Shown: positions 8,510 through 17,078, numbered from the stretch's first letter. The stretch: 64,000 nt of DNA from CAYZJR01 sp964503045 (GCA_964503045.1 CAZCZI010000002.1:121476-185475); one strand, 5' to 3'. Made by a program: numbers and translations. The notes: generated by a model from the letters alone, not told the origin.

Positions 8510-9088
8510 GTGAATACTCACTTATCTCGCCATCTTTTTTCTGCAGCAGCTCTAGTAATTGCAATCTCATCTGCTTCGCCACTTGCCTTTGCAAGCAACA
8601 ACCTCACGATCAAATCTGGCGGCGGTGAAGAGCTTACTGTCAAGAACGGCTTGTTTGGCGGCAGCCAAAAGATTGTGAAAGATCGCTTCGGCAATGGGTA
8701 CGAGTCGAAGAAAGGTTGGTTTGGCACCAAGAAGGCTAAGGTAAGCGTATTAGGCAACCATGTCGAAAAGAAAAAAGGTTTGTTGGGCTCGACAGAAGTA
8801 GAGGCCACCAGCATACTTGGCGATAAAGTGACGACTAAAAAGGGTTTGTTCGGTAACCGCAAGACAACGGTTGAGTTGGGCGGCGTCAGTTCGATGATCG
8901 GTCAACTCTTCAAGAAGAAACCGGCTCCCACGCTTTCGGTTCCACAAACACCCATGTCGAGCAGCTCGCAAGGAACTATAGAAGCTTCGCCTGTAGATTT
9001 GCAGTCTAACCAGATTCCGCAGGCAGATTCTGCCGTTCCATCCAATAATGGTTCAGTAATTGAGGATGTGCAGGGTTGGTCGCAATAG
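8510..9088 (+). CDS. Secreted repeat protein of unknown function
   Basis: About 192 residues. The start is taken as GTG 8510, which has GAGG eight nt upstream; an ATG at 8504 is too close to that site. The N-terminus is a signal peptide ending near PLAFA. The middle contains four degenerate repeats of about 22 residues, each with a K-K/N-G-L/W-F/L-G core (KNGLFGG, KKGWFGT, KKGLLGS, KKGLFGN), followed by alternating basic and beta-like residues. The C-terminal third is Ser/Pro/Gln-rich and probably unstructured. The basic repeats suggest binding to a polyanion at the envelope, but no family is recognised. Confidence 0.65.
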   Translation: MNTHLSRHLFSAAALVIAISSASPLAFASNNLTIKSGGGEELTVKNGLFGGSQKIVKDRFGNGYESKKGWFGTKKAKVSVLGNHVEKKKGLLGSTEVEATSILGDKVTTKKGLFGNRKTTVELGGVSSMIGQLFKKKPAPTLSVPQTPMSSSSQGTIEASPVDLQSNQIPQADSAVPSNNGSVIEDVQGWSQ

Positions 9089-9175
9089 CCCGTTGCGTAC
9101 GGTTGCGTAATGGGCGTCGCGTGCGTCGTGTGGGTCGCGTGGGTTGCGTCGCTCGCGGTTTAGCGACCACCGCTC
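9089..9175. repeat. Degenerate short tandem repeat (GTTGCGT/GTCGCGT type)
   Basis: After the previous stop codon the sequence consists of variations of a 6-8-bp unit (TTGCGT, GTCGCGT, GTGCGTCG) up to the convergent gene end. It has no coding potential on either strand. Confidence 0.5.
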
Positions 9176-9649
9176 TTAAGCTTTTTTGAAGTGTTTGAGC
9201 CAGCCAGAGTCTTTGTTGGTGTTGCTGCTGGTTTGGAAATCGTCTGACTTGCGATTGGCTTGTTCGGCTTCATTTAGCATCACGGCGAGCAAGTCGCGTT
9301 CAGATTCTCTGGTGCGCAGCTGGTGCTGCAGATCTTGAACGCTCATTCTCAAATCTTCCGCTTCTTGAAGCTTTGATTCGAGCAAGCTTGCAACCTTCGC
9401 AAGTTCAACGTGGAGCTGCTTGTTTTCTCTGCTCTTGTCTTGCAGAAGCACGCTCTGGTTGGTTAATTCAGTCTTCAAATCGTCTACATCTCGAGCAACA
9501 CGCTCTAGTTCGCGGGTCTGGGCAGACAAAAGGAGGTTTTTCTCCTGCGCCTGCAGCAGAGCTTCTTGAAGCTCCATTACCTTGGTCAGAACCGCCTGCA
9601 GATCCAGAGAGCTCTCGTCGTTTGTGTTGTAGTTGTATGTTTCGGCCAT
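9176..9649 (-). CDS. Coiled-coil protein of unknown function
   Basis: A 157-residue protein starting at ATG 9649. Residues 18-130 are almost purely alpha-helical with heptad patterning (LQAVLTKVMELQEALLQAQ, then ELERVARDVDDLKTEL and later LRMSVQDLQHQLRTRESER). It has no signal peptide or membrane segment, so it is cytoplasmic. The C-terminus ends in SGWLKHFKKA, a short basic aromatic tail that could touch a membrane or partner. No family is recognised. A role as a structural or cell-division accessory protein is possible but unsupported. Confidence 0.7.
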   Translation of the reverse strand: MAETYNYNTNDESSLDLQAVLTKVMELQEALLQAQEKNLLLSAQTRELERVARDVDDLKTELTNQSVLLQDKSRENKQLHVELAKVASLLESKLQEAEDLRMSVQDLQHQLRTRESERDLLAVMLNEAEQANRKSDDFQTSSNTNKDSGWLKHFKKA

Positions 9650-9807
9650 GTCTTACAGCGGTTGGGTGAGGAGGCCTTGTTTTACCAATGCTCCAGTCTG
9701 TAATATTCCCAGAGAGTCGCAAGTCTAAATCAGTACGTCAGATATTATCGTTTACTGATTGAAATTTCGCTCAGTGAAAACACTTTGGATATTGTGCCCA
9801 CTTTAGC

Positions 9808-10956
9808 ATGAAGAACCTTGTCCTGGCGGGCGGAGAGGTCATTTCCCCGCTTGAAACCCGATTCACTAAGCTCTGGATAGCCGATGGCAGACTTCAGGAT
9901 ATAGGCGAAAACGCACCATCCGGCAACCATGGTGATTTCGAGGTTGTAAATGTAACAGGTTGCTATATTACGCCTGGTCTTGTCGACCTCCAAGTTAACG
10001 GTGGACCTGCTTGCAACCTTTGGGACGAACCAAGCGATTCTCAGTTCGAAAAGCTCTGCCGGCAACTGCTTGAAGCCGGTGTTACATGCTTTTTCCCCAC
10101 GCTCATCACTGATGACGTGGAACATTTGCGAAAGAACATTCGATTTCTCGAGGGCGTCGGGGTCGACACCAATGGCAATTCAGTCAAGACTAAGCCAAAG
10201 CCAAACAAGGATTCAACGGCTCTTAAGGACCGCATAGCTATGCCTGGCATACACCTTGAGGGTCCATGCCTGTCGCCTCAAAGACCTGGAGTGCACCCAA
10301 AACAGCATCTGGCGCCGCTTAACCTGCAACTTCTCGAGAGGTTAATCGTGCCTTCGGTAAAGCTAATCACGCTTGCGCCGGAACTTGATCCCACTGGTGA
10401 GTGTCTGATGTTTCTCGAGAAAGCCGGGGTCATAGTCTCGCTTGGGCACTCGAACGCTACGGCTGAGGAAGCAAGACAGGCGTTCGATCGCGGTGTGCGA
10501 TTGATGACGCACACATTCAATGCATTGCCTCCATTGCATCATCGGTCGCTAGGCGCTGTTGGTGCGGCTCTTCTGGATGATAGAGTATCGTGTTGTTTGA
10601 TTGCCGATGGACTGCATCTAGATCCTGATGCAGTGAAGCTGATTGTGAAAATGAAGGGAACCAATAAAACAGTCTTGGTGACGGACGCGGCGCATATTGG
10701 CACCTCAGAAGGAACATTGGTGGGATCGTCGATAGTCTTGAGCGACGCTGTGCGTAACCTCGTAAATTGGGGTGTGTCCGATTTCAGATCTGCAATTCAG
10801 ATGGCGACATACAATCCGGCGCGTTGCATGAAGGTCGAGGATAGGGCAGGTTCTCTGATTCCTGGAAATTCAGCAGATGTTGTTGTGTGGAACAAAGAGA
10901 CACTCGATATCCGCTGTGTCATTGCTTGTGGCATGATTGTTTATCAAGCCAAATAG
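9808..10956 (+). CDS. nagA: N-acetylglucosamine-6-phosphate deacetylase
   Basis: A 382-residue amidohydrolase. It removes acetate from GlcNAc-6-phosphate, feeding amino-sugar recycling. Diagnostic motifs are GLVDLQVNGG near residue 60, HLEGP with His149/Glu151 (metal site), GHSNA with His214, THTFNAL with His235 and VTDA with the catalytic Asp293. In place of the His-x-His pair the N-terminal motif reads DLQVNGG, as in many NagA proteins. Length and motif order are normal. It stands alone, without nagB beside it. The ATG at 9808 has no strong ribosome site. Confidence 0.93.
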   Translation: MKNLVLAGGEVISPLETRFTKLWIADGRLQDIGENAPSGNHGDFEVVNVTGCYITPGLVDLQVNGGPACNLWDEPSDSQFEKLCRQLLEAGVTCFFPTLITDDVEHLRKNIRFLEGVGVDTNGNSVKTKPKPNKDSTALKDRIAMPGIHLEGPCLSPQRPGVHPKQHLAPLNLQLLERLIVPSVKLITLAPELDPTGECLMFLEKAGVIVSLGHSNATAEEARQAFDRGVRLMTHTFNALPPLHHRSLGAVGAALLDDRVSCCLIADGLHLDPDAVKLIVKMKGTNKTVLVTDAAHIGTSEGTLVGSSIVLSDAVRNLVNWGVSDFRSAIQMATYNPARCMKVEDRAGSLIPGNSADVVVWNKETLDIRCVIACGMIVYQAK

Positions 10957-10977
10957 TCTTTGCAGTGGGTCACCGTA

Positions 10978-11113
10978 TGTGGTGAGCGCGACGCATTATG
11001 TGGTGAGTACCGACTGATGAGTGCCGACGCAAAAGTGCCGGCGTTCTGTGCGGTGAGTGCCGGCGTTCTGTGCGGTGAGTACCGGCGTTCTGTGCGGTGA
11101 GTTCCGATGCGGC
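10978..11113. repeat. 22-bp tandem repeat (GTGCCGGCGTTCTGTGCGGTGA)-like, between convergent genes
   Basis: Three nearly identical 22-bp units occupy 11035-11056, 11057-11078 and 11079-11100; only one base differs in the third. Degenerate versions with the same GTGAGTRCCG core extend leftward to about 10978 and rightward to about 11113. The array fills the space between nagA and the convergent MshEN-like gene. Confidence 0.9.
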
Positions 11114-11124
11114 TGCGCTGTGCT

Positions 11125-12465
11125 CTAATGCTTCCGCGTGAACGTCAAACCGGCGACAACCGCACCGAGAATGCACCCGCCGAGAACGCGTTTCATTTTG
11201 CCTCGCCAACGGGGATCTAAGTATCTTTTGGCTTGCGTGCGTTGGCTCTCTAGCTGTTTTTCGAAGTCTCTCGTTCGGCTGCTTTTGAGTGCGAAAATCG
11301 CTTCGTCTTTGTTGAGATGACCACGTTCCAAAAGGGAGTGACAGCGAATAGCAGTTTTCAACGTTTCTTCGTCAATCAGACCCATCGACATGAACAGTTT
11401 GCCCGAGGCCACAGGGTTTTCCAGAAGTCGTTCGTATGCGGCTTGTACATCGCTTTGTGCGAAAATTCCGGCATGTTTGAACAGATCGATCATGCGAACT
11501 CTTTCGACTTGATCTTCTTCGAGAATGACGACAGGGTAATCGCCAGTGATTCTTTGGTCTGAGTCTTCGTCGTCAGATTCGAAGCCACCGTCAGGAGTCT
11601 GTTGCGCTTGAGAGGTTGCTTTGCTAACAGGTCCTTGTTCACCATGTTGCGCGGCTTCGGTCAGTGCGGAGACCTCGCTTTGAGTTTGCTGCGGCTTATT
11701 TGAGTCTTTCGATTCTTTGTGTTCTTTCGCGTCCTTGTGTTCCTTCGCATCCTTTGCTTTGTTCTCACCGCGATCTTTCTTGTCTTTTTTCTTCTTCTCA
11801 GGTTCCAGCTCGCCATCGTCGGCTGCAGCCTGTGCAAGCGTTTCAAACTCAGGCATAAGCAAACTTGAATCAGCAAAAGGATCGAGCGGATCGCGCTTCA
11901 GCGACTCTTCTGCCTTGAGCCACAGCATGAATGTCGCTTTGATGTGCTCGACTCCATCATGCCTGCTTAATGTTCCTTCCTTGATTTCTTTTTGAATTCT
12001 CAACAAACTCGGAAACAGCGCAGGCGATAAGACTCCCTGCAAAACGAGCGCGCTACCCAGTGGAATTCCGGATTCGAAACTCGTGACCAGAGCCTGGTCT
12101 AACTGCCCCTGCGTGACAATGTCCGAATCGAGCAACAGCTGTGCAAGGCGGTCTTTCTTCTCGAATTGCGGCATGCAGTCGACGTCATGCAGTGCTTGCT
12201 CGAGCGTGCGACCATCATGGAAAACCCGCCGGAGCGCCTCAACACCGGCATCCAGCGGAACATGCCCATCGCGAATCAGCGGCTGCGCTTGCAAAGATGC
12301 CTCGAGAACGTCTTCTTGAATACAGCCCGACATTGTCAGTACGCGGCCGATTGGGACGTTGAGGCGCTTAGACACTTGAATTGCTTCTGTAATGTCACCT
12401 GACGACACAGCACCAACGAGCACTAAAAGCTCGCCAATCTTAATGTTCTGCACGTCGCTTGGCAC
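11125..12465 (-). CDS. Tail-anchored protein with three MshEN/GspE-N-like repeats
   Basis: About 446 residues from GTG 12465, which has GAGGGG five nt upstream (the frame extends to TTG 12513). Three segments follow the pattern xIGELLVxxGxxxxxxLxxAL...G..LGxxLxxxG: near residues 8-65, 105-165 and 330-390 (for example KIGELLVLVGAVSSGDITEA and RLAQLLLDSDIVTQGQLDQA). This resembles the MshEN/GspE N-terminal fold, some members of which bind cyclic di-GMP. A long Lys/Asp/Glu-rich linker (about 215-320) contains DAKEHK tandem units. The last 22 residues form one membrane helix, giving a cytoplasmic tail-anchored topology. No ATPase domain follows, unlike true GspE. Confidence 0.65.
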   Translation of the reverse strand: MPSDVQNIKIGELLVLVGAVSSGDITEAIQVSKRLNVPIGRVLTMSGCIQEDVLEASLQAQPLIRDGHVPLDAGVEALRRVFHDGRTLEQALHDVDCMPQFEKKDRLAQLLLDSDIVTQGQLDQALVTSFESGIPLGSALVLQGVLSPALFPSLLRIQKEIKEGTLSRHDGVEHIKATFMLWLKAEESLKRDPLDPFADSSLLMPEFETLAQAAADDGELEPEKKKKDKKDRGENKAKDAKEHKDAKEHKESKDSNKPQQTQSEVSALTEAAQHGEQGPVSKATSQAQQTPDGGFESDDEDSDQRITGDYPVVILEEDQVERVRMIDLFKHAGIFAQSDVQAAYERLLENPVASGKLFMSMGLIDEETLKTAIRCHSLLERGHLNKDEAIFALKSSRTRDFEKQLESQRTQAKRYLDPRWRGKMKRVLGGCILGAVVAGLTFTRKH

Positions 12466-13037
12466 GCTGACCCCTCTCAGCCCGCAGGACCGAATCTGGA
12501 TATAGAGGGACAATTATAATATGTATGCCGACTCAATACCCTTGACGCTGCCTCAAAGTAATTGATGAACTTTTGTCACCGTGCTTGGCGCGAATCTAAT
12601 TGCGACTAACGGCTCATCTGGGATGTGTTGGTTTTGCTGTCCTTTCAAGTAGACCGTGGTTTTGTTTGGCGGGAACGTTTACGGAATGATGCGCTTTATG
12701 TATTTTGCAATTGTTTGTTCTTGCCATTGAAGTGATGCTACCGGTGACACCATAGTTGTTGGTGCAGGAGCGGCCCGCAACGATGCGATTGGCACTCTAT
12801 CATGCACGCAAAGACGAGTTCGACAAGTCTCAAAACTGCATGCGGCAGGGGCTTGATGACCGCAGTATTCCAACAATTCCAACGATTCCAACGATTCCAA
12901 CGATTCCAACGATTCCAACGATTCCAACAAATGATATGATGCGTTTATCTGCGAGGAGATGAGATGGAAGTTCCTAGGTCGAGTTTATAATTGTTAGGTC
13001 TCTTTCCGTTTGCGACTGTGCATTTAAAGGTGTTGTG
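12466..13037. other. Intergenic region of about 570 bp with a 9-bp tandem repeat
   Basis: The region separates two divergent genes. Apart from the ATTCCAACG array at 12867-12929 I see no supported gene. The minus-strand reading frame through the array is only the translation of the repeat. Promoters for both flanking genes must lie here. Confidence 0.5.
12867..12929. repeat. 9-bp tandem repeat ATTCCAACG, seven units
   Basis: Seven consecutive units run from 12867 to 12929; the outer two end in A instead of G and the five inner units are identical. It lies about 110 bp upstream of the secreted TPR gene at 13038. Such an array is prone to copy-number change by slippage. Confidence 0.95.
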
Positions 13038-14024
13038 ATGAAACTCAATTCTGTTTCTAGAACCACTTTGGAAATAGCGTTCGTCACCGCTTCCACGATC
13101 GGAGTTTCTTGTCAAATCAGTTTGGCACAAGGCATCTCCGAATATGGTGGGTTGATGGGAATGCCTAGAAGTGTTCCGGGCAGCGGACACCAAGATGCCT
13201 TGAACAAGCTGTACACTTCGCCATTCAAGGGAATAGGCGGTGCGCCAACAGGAGTACAAAGCATCGGATCGCCGACAGCGCAGCCAGGCGCTGGTCTTGC
13301 ACCGCAGCAAGTTGCCGCCTTGGGCAAAAAGGCAAACGAAGTGCTTGTCCAGGCGAAGAAAGCAGAGGCGGGCGGCAACGTGGCGCAAGCAGAGAAACTA
13401 TATAGAGAAACGCTTGCAATTCGATACCGAATTTGGGGCGAGCGCGATACCAACATTCCGCCTATTCTCGATAAGTTGGCCGACATCTCTCAGGCTCACG
13501 GCAAACCAGATGATGCGGCGATTTATCTCAACAGCATTTTGAATTTTTACAACAAACGGCTTGGCCCTGGCACTTCCGAGCGCATCGAACCATTGAAAAA
13601 ATTGGCTAAAATCGCAGCGTCGAAGAATGACTATAAAGGAGAAGTTTCGCTCTGGAAGCAAATTTATGGTCTGATGGAACGCAAAAGTGGTGTCCAAGAA
13701 AAAGACTTGGTGACGGCGAAACTGGCATGGGCAGAGGCCGCGTATAAAGCGAAGTTCTATAAAGACTCTGAAAAACTGTACGAGAGCATTATAGAACTCA
13801 AAGAGAAGAATAAAGAACCCGTCGATTCGACATTGGCTGAGCACTATGCTGAAGCTTTAAGAAGTAATGGTTTTGAAGCCGAGGCAAGTGCGATTTTGAA
13901 GAAGTATCAGTCGGCTCCCGAACCGATATCGGTTCAGAATCCTTCATCGCCAAACGCCGTTCAACCAGGTGCAACTGAGTCGGAAAAATTAAATTCTCCA
14001 GCCGCAAAACCGGAAACCAAGTAA
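13038..14024 (+). CDS. Secreted TPR protein (kinesin-light-chain-type repeats)
   Basis: A 328-residue protein from ATG 13038 (AAAGG seven nt upstream; a GTG one codon earlier is less likely). The signal peptide ends near SLAQG. Residues 95-280 contain TPR helices such as AEAGGNVAQAEKLYRETLAI and KAKFYKDSEKLYESIIELK. The N-terminal 80 residues and the C-terminal 40 are Pro/Gly/Ser/Gln-rich and probably disordered. TPR domains mediate protein contacts, here in the periplasm. One CGATATCG palindrome lies inside the coding sequence at 13924. It belongs to a group of similar TPR genes in this window (17233, 33235, 49978). Confidence 0.82.
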   Translation: MKLNSVSRTTLEIAFVTASTIGVSCQISLAQGISEYGGLMGMPRSVPGSGHQDALNKLYTSPFKGIGGAPTGVQSIGSPTAQPGAGLAPQQVAALGKKANEVLVQAKKAEAGGNVAQAEKLYRETLAIRYRIWGERDTNIPPILDKLADISQAHGKPDDAAIYLNSILNFYNKRLGPGTSERIEPLKKLAKIAASKNDYKGEVSLWKQIYGLMERKSGVQEKDLVTAKLAWAEAAYKAKFYKDSEKLYESIIELKEKNKEPVDSTLAEHYAEALRSNGFEAEASAILKKYQSAPEPISVQNPSSPNAVQPGATESEKLNSPAAKPETK

Positions 14025-14055
14025 ATCCGCGGCCTGCCAACTGACCAAAAATACA

Positions 14056-14073
14056 ACTGTGGATTTACACAGT
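14056..14073 (+). promoter_or_regulatory. LexA-like dyad CTGT-N8-ACAG upstream of the sigma4/UvrD-like gene
   Basis: ACTGTGGATTTACACAGT is identical to the site at 7154-7171 when read in gene orientation. It ends 66 bp before the chosen ATG at 14140. Its position also argues against the longer gene start (GTG 14059), which would fall inside the operator. Confidence 0.6.
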
Positions 14074-14139
14074 GCTTTTCGTGCGATCCGGGAGTATGGT
14101 GATTTGTGCCAACCCCCCTGGTGCACGGAGAAAATCACT

Positions 14140-15762
14140 ATGATAGAAGACATTTCCTTTGCACCCCTGGACACCCCTCTTGCCCTCCCCGTCAAAAGAT
14201 ATGACCGCGAACTTCAACTAATTGCAGTCAACAAACTACTGTCTGAGGTCTATGGACGCGCGATCGAAATACATCAATTGTTGCTCTTGGATTTGGAAAG
14301 AACCAAAGTTATGCAGCTGGAATATTTTGGATTGCAGTCAGTAGCCGAGACTTTTGTCGAGCGCCTGAAAGAATTTTTGCGTTCACCAATCAGCGGCGAT
14401 CGCAACTTTCAGATCATAAGTAGACACTATGGATTAGATGGAAAACCAGCAGAGAGACTAATCGAGATCGCAGAGAAATTAAACCTCTCCAGAGAAAGAG
14501 TGAGACAACTTGAAGTTCGTAGCCTGATGATGTTGAAGGCTCCCACCGGATTCAAATTCATTCGATCGACTCTGCAAGAACTGGCCGGAGTTTCAATGGA
14601 AAAGATGGCGGTTGCGGAGGGAACGTCATGTGCTCCTCTATATCAAACCAACATAACTATGGCCCAGTCATTTTCAGCTAGAGACCCAGAGGTTTCTTTC
14701 GGTGATTGCACACTGTCGACAGCCAGCCTGGAGTCTTTGACCGACCAGCAGCATGCAGTTTTTGAGGCGCTTCAAGCTCACAGAAGAGCCACAGTAGGAG
14801 GATGTGCCGGTTCGGGCAAGACACTATTGGCGGTGCTGAAGGCAAAGCAACTGGCAGAGTCGGGGCTTCGCACTCTTCTGACGTGCTACAACAGGCCCTT
14901 GGCTGATTATCTTCTGGCCAATGTTGGTGATGTTCCCAATTTGCAGATTCAGACATTTCACGCTTTGTGTTATCGCCATGCCAAATCTGCCAACATGGTT
15001 GTTCCTGCCGGAAAAACAACACACATTTGGAACGAGACATTTCCCCGCCTCCTAACCAAGGCCGTGTCTATGTTTCCAGAACGCCGGTACGACGCCATCG
15101 TTGTTGATGAAGGTCAAGACTTTCACCCCTCGTGGTGGCATGCATTAGAGAGCACATTGAGAAGCAGCAATTCGAGACTGTATGTCTTTCATGATAACAA
15201 CCAGTCATTGCAGAATAGACGGTCGTTTATTCCGGAGATGCCCCGCTTTGACTTGAACGAAAATGTTCGCAACAGCTCGACCATTTCTCGAATGATTCAA
15301 CGCTTCTATTGCGGTCCACTGCCCTTGGTGGCAGCGGGTGTGCCTGGTCAATCCATCGAGTCATATGAGTATGAGACTATTGAGGAATTGGAACGCACTC
15401 TCGATTTCGTTCTTGAGCGTGTAATGCACGAATTTGAGTTGACGGTCGAAGACATTGTGATTCTGACGCCGAAGTTGCCGAAGTTCTCTTCAATAAGGGA
15501 CGTAAAGCTGGCTTCGGGTCTGAAGATCGTTTTTACTGACTCTCGGCTCTCCAACCGTGTGTTGTGCTCGCGGATTCACACGTTCAAAGGGCTTGAACGC
15601 AAGGTGGTCATACTCATCGATCTCGATGACAAGTTCATGCGCTACTCGGACGGCGAACGCGATGCCATGTGCTACGTCGCATTTTCGCGGGCGACCGACC
15701 ACCTTGTGCTTATGGGTCAGTCGCATGTCGTTCGCGAGGTATTGGAACGCTCTGCATCATAA
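14140..15762 (+). CDS. UvrD/PcrA-like superfamily 1 helicase with sigma-70 region-4-like N-terminal domain
   Basis: About 540 residues from ATG 14140 (GGAG nine nt upstream). Residues 100-135 form a sigma-70 region-4-like helix-turn-helix (AEKLNLSRERVRQLEVRSLMML). From about residue 200 the protein is an SF1 helicase: DQQHAVFEALQAHRRATVGG, Walker A GCAGSGKT with Lys227, a CYNRPLADYL segment, Walker B IVVDEGQDF near 322, LNENVRNS, and the C-terminal motifs HTFKGLERKVVILID and YVAFSRATDHLVLMG. It is shorter than UvrD and lacks most 1B/2B insertions, like helicases in nuclease- or defence-linked systems. The sigma4-helicase fusion plus the LexA-like box suggests a damage-response role, which is inference. 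Confidence 0.8.
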   Translation: MIEDISFAPLDTPLALPVKRYDRELQLIAVNKLLSEVYGRAIEIHQLLLLDLERTKVMQLEYFGLQSVAETFVERLKEFLRSPISGDRNFQIISRHYGLDGKPAERLIEIAEKLNLSRERVRQLEVRSLMMLKAPTGFKFIRSTLQELAGVSMEKMAVAEGTSCAPLYQTNITMAQSFSARDPEVSFGDCTLSTASLESLTDQQHAVFEALQAHRRATVGGCAGSGKTLLAVLKAKQLAESGLRTLLTCYNRPLADYLLANVGDVPNLQIQTFHALCYRHAKSANMVVPAGKTTHIWNETFPRLLTKAVSMFPERRYDAIVVDEGQDFHPSWWHALESTLRSSNSRLYVFHDNNQSLQNRRSFIPEMPRFDLNENVRNSSTISRMIQRFYCGPLPLVAAGVPGQSIESYEYETIEELERTLDFVLERVMHEFELTVEDIVILTPKLPKFSSIRDVKLASGLKIVFTDSRLSNRVLCSRIHTFKGLERKVVILIDLDDKFMRYSDGERDAMCYVAFSRATDHLVLMGQSHVVREVLERSAS

Positions 15763-15794
15763 CTTTGTGAATCAAAATTCACATTGTGGCGCCG

Positions 15795-17078
15795 ATGGGG
15801 CATTTGGGAAAGTGTGAGCAATTGAGTGATTTAAATTGCCTCATCTCTCTTGACCACTTCCTTCTCACAGAATACGATGATTCGAGCCACACGGGATCGT
15901 CACTTTTGACCAACATCGGCACCACAGATTTTGTACCAGCCTCGGCCAATTCAGGGATTGCCGAGGCTTGTGTACAGGCAACGCCGGCCGAGGGCGCCAA
16001 TCAATCGCAATCGAAGGAACACGGCTATTCAGTCGGCAAGTCGTTTCTGACCAACATATGGTACTTCGCGGTTGCGGGCTACAAGCTCAAACCCGGAAAG
16101 ATGATCTCCAAAACGATTCTGGGTGAGTTGATTCTGATTGGTAGAGACAAGCAAGGCAAAGCTTTTGCCTTGCAGGACATTTGCCCACATCAAGGTGTTC
16201 AGCTCAGCAAGGGCGAGTTCGATGGCTGCGCAGTCGAATGCTGTTTCCATGGTTGGAAGTTCGGAATAGACGGTGTGTGCACCGAAGTTCCATCACTATG
16301 CGATGGACAGAAGCTAAATCTATGCAGCATCAGAACGAAGTCGTATCCAACCAAAGAAGTGCAAGGCAATATTTGGGTTTACTTTGGTGATAAAACGAAC
16401 GAAGACGAGTTGCCTGAAGTTCCCTTCGCACCCGGCTTAGAGGGCTACAAATTCTGGCAGACAACGACGACTTTGCTATTGCCCAACCACATCGACTATA
16501 ACGCGGTTTCATTGATCGACACTGCGCACGTGCCCTATGTTCACAAGTCATGGTGGTGGCGATCGAAGCGCAAGATGAAAGAGAAGAAGAAGACGTATGT
16601 TCCGTCGGGAACCGGCTGGACAATGGTCAAACACAAGCCGTCGAAGCACTCAATCGTGTTCAATTTGATTGGCGATTACATAGAGACCGAAATCAGTTTT
16701 AGGTTGCCGGGATGTCGCCGCGAATATTTGACTTTTAATGGGCGCACCACCATTGCCGGTATCAGTTGCCTTACTCCAATCGATGAGAATTGGACTGAGT
16801 TGAATCACACGACGTTCTGGACAATTCCATTCATCAAGCCTTTCATTGAGTCGATTGTGCAATACTTCGTTCGCACCTTCCTAGGGCAAGATCAATTCAT
16901 CGCTGATATGCAGAAGGTTTGCCTGCCACACGACCCCAATTTGATCATGACCATCAAAGACGCAGGCACCCCCGGTCGATGGTACTTCCTTTTGAAGAAA
17001 GAATGGACGGAGTCCACCCAACAGAAGCGACCGTTTGCCAATCCCATCAAAGAGTCGGTTCTGCGCTGGAAGACATAG
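15795..17078 (+). CDS. Rieske [2Fe-2S] non-haem iron oxygenase
   Basis: About 427 residues. The Rieske cluster site is Cys130-x-His132 and Cys149-x2-His152 (CPHQG ... CCFHGW), and the mononuclear iron site follows as DTAHVPYVH, a D-x2-H-x4-H arrangement. The architecture matches the alpha subunits of ring-hydroxylating oxygenases, including the cyanobacterial and plant PaO/Tic55/VanA-like group. Such enzymes use NAD(P)H-derived electrons from a separate reductase to oxygenate an organic substrate; no reductase is adjacent. About 80 residues precede the Rieske domain and have no clear similarity. The start is uncertain: no good ribosome site is present at ATG 15795, GTG 15786 or TTG 15822. Confidence 0.85.
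   Translation: MGHLGKCEQLSDLNCLISLDHFLLTEYDDSSHTGSSLLTNIGTTDFVPASANSGIAEACVQATPAEGANQSQSKEHGYSVGKSFLTNIWYFAVAGYKLKPGKMISKTILGELILIGRDKQGKAFALQDICPHQGVQLSKGEFDGCAVECCFHGWKFGIDGVCTEVPSLCDGQKLNLCSIRTKSYPTKEVQGNIWVYFGDKTNEDELPEVPFAPGLEGYKFWQTTTTLLLPNHIDYNAVSLIDTAHVPYVHKSWWWRSKRKMKEKKKTYVPSGTGWTMVKHKPSKHSIVFNLIGDYIETEISFRLPGCRREYLTFNGRTTIAGISCLTPIDENWTELNHTTFWTIPFIKPFIESIVQYFVRTFLGQDQFIADMQKVCLPHDPNLIMTIKDAGTPGRWYFLLKKEWTESTQQKRPFANPIKESVLRWKT

Noticed and set aside
12679..12930. Minus-strand frame encoding a LES-repeat peptide
   Set aside because: The repeat is just the translation of the ATTCCAACG array; the rest has no coding features.
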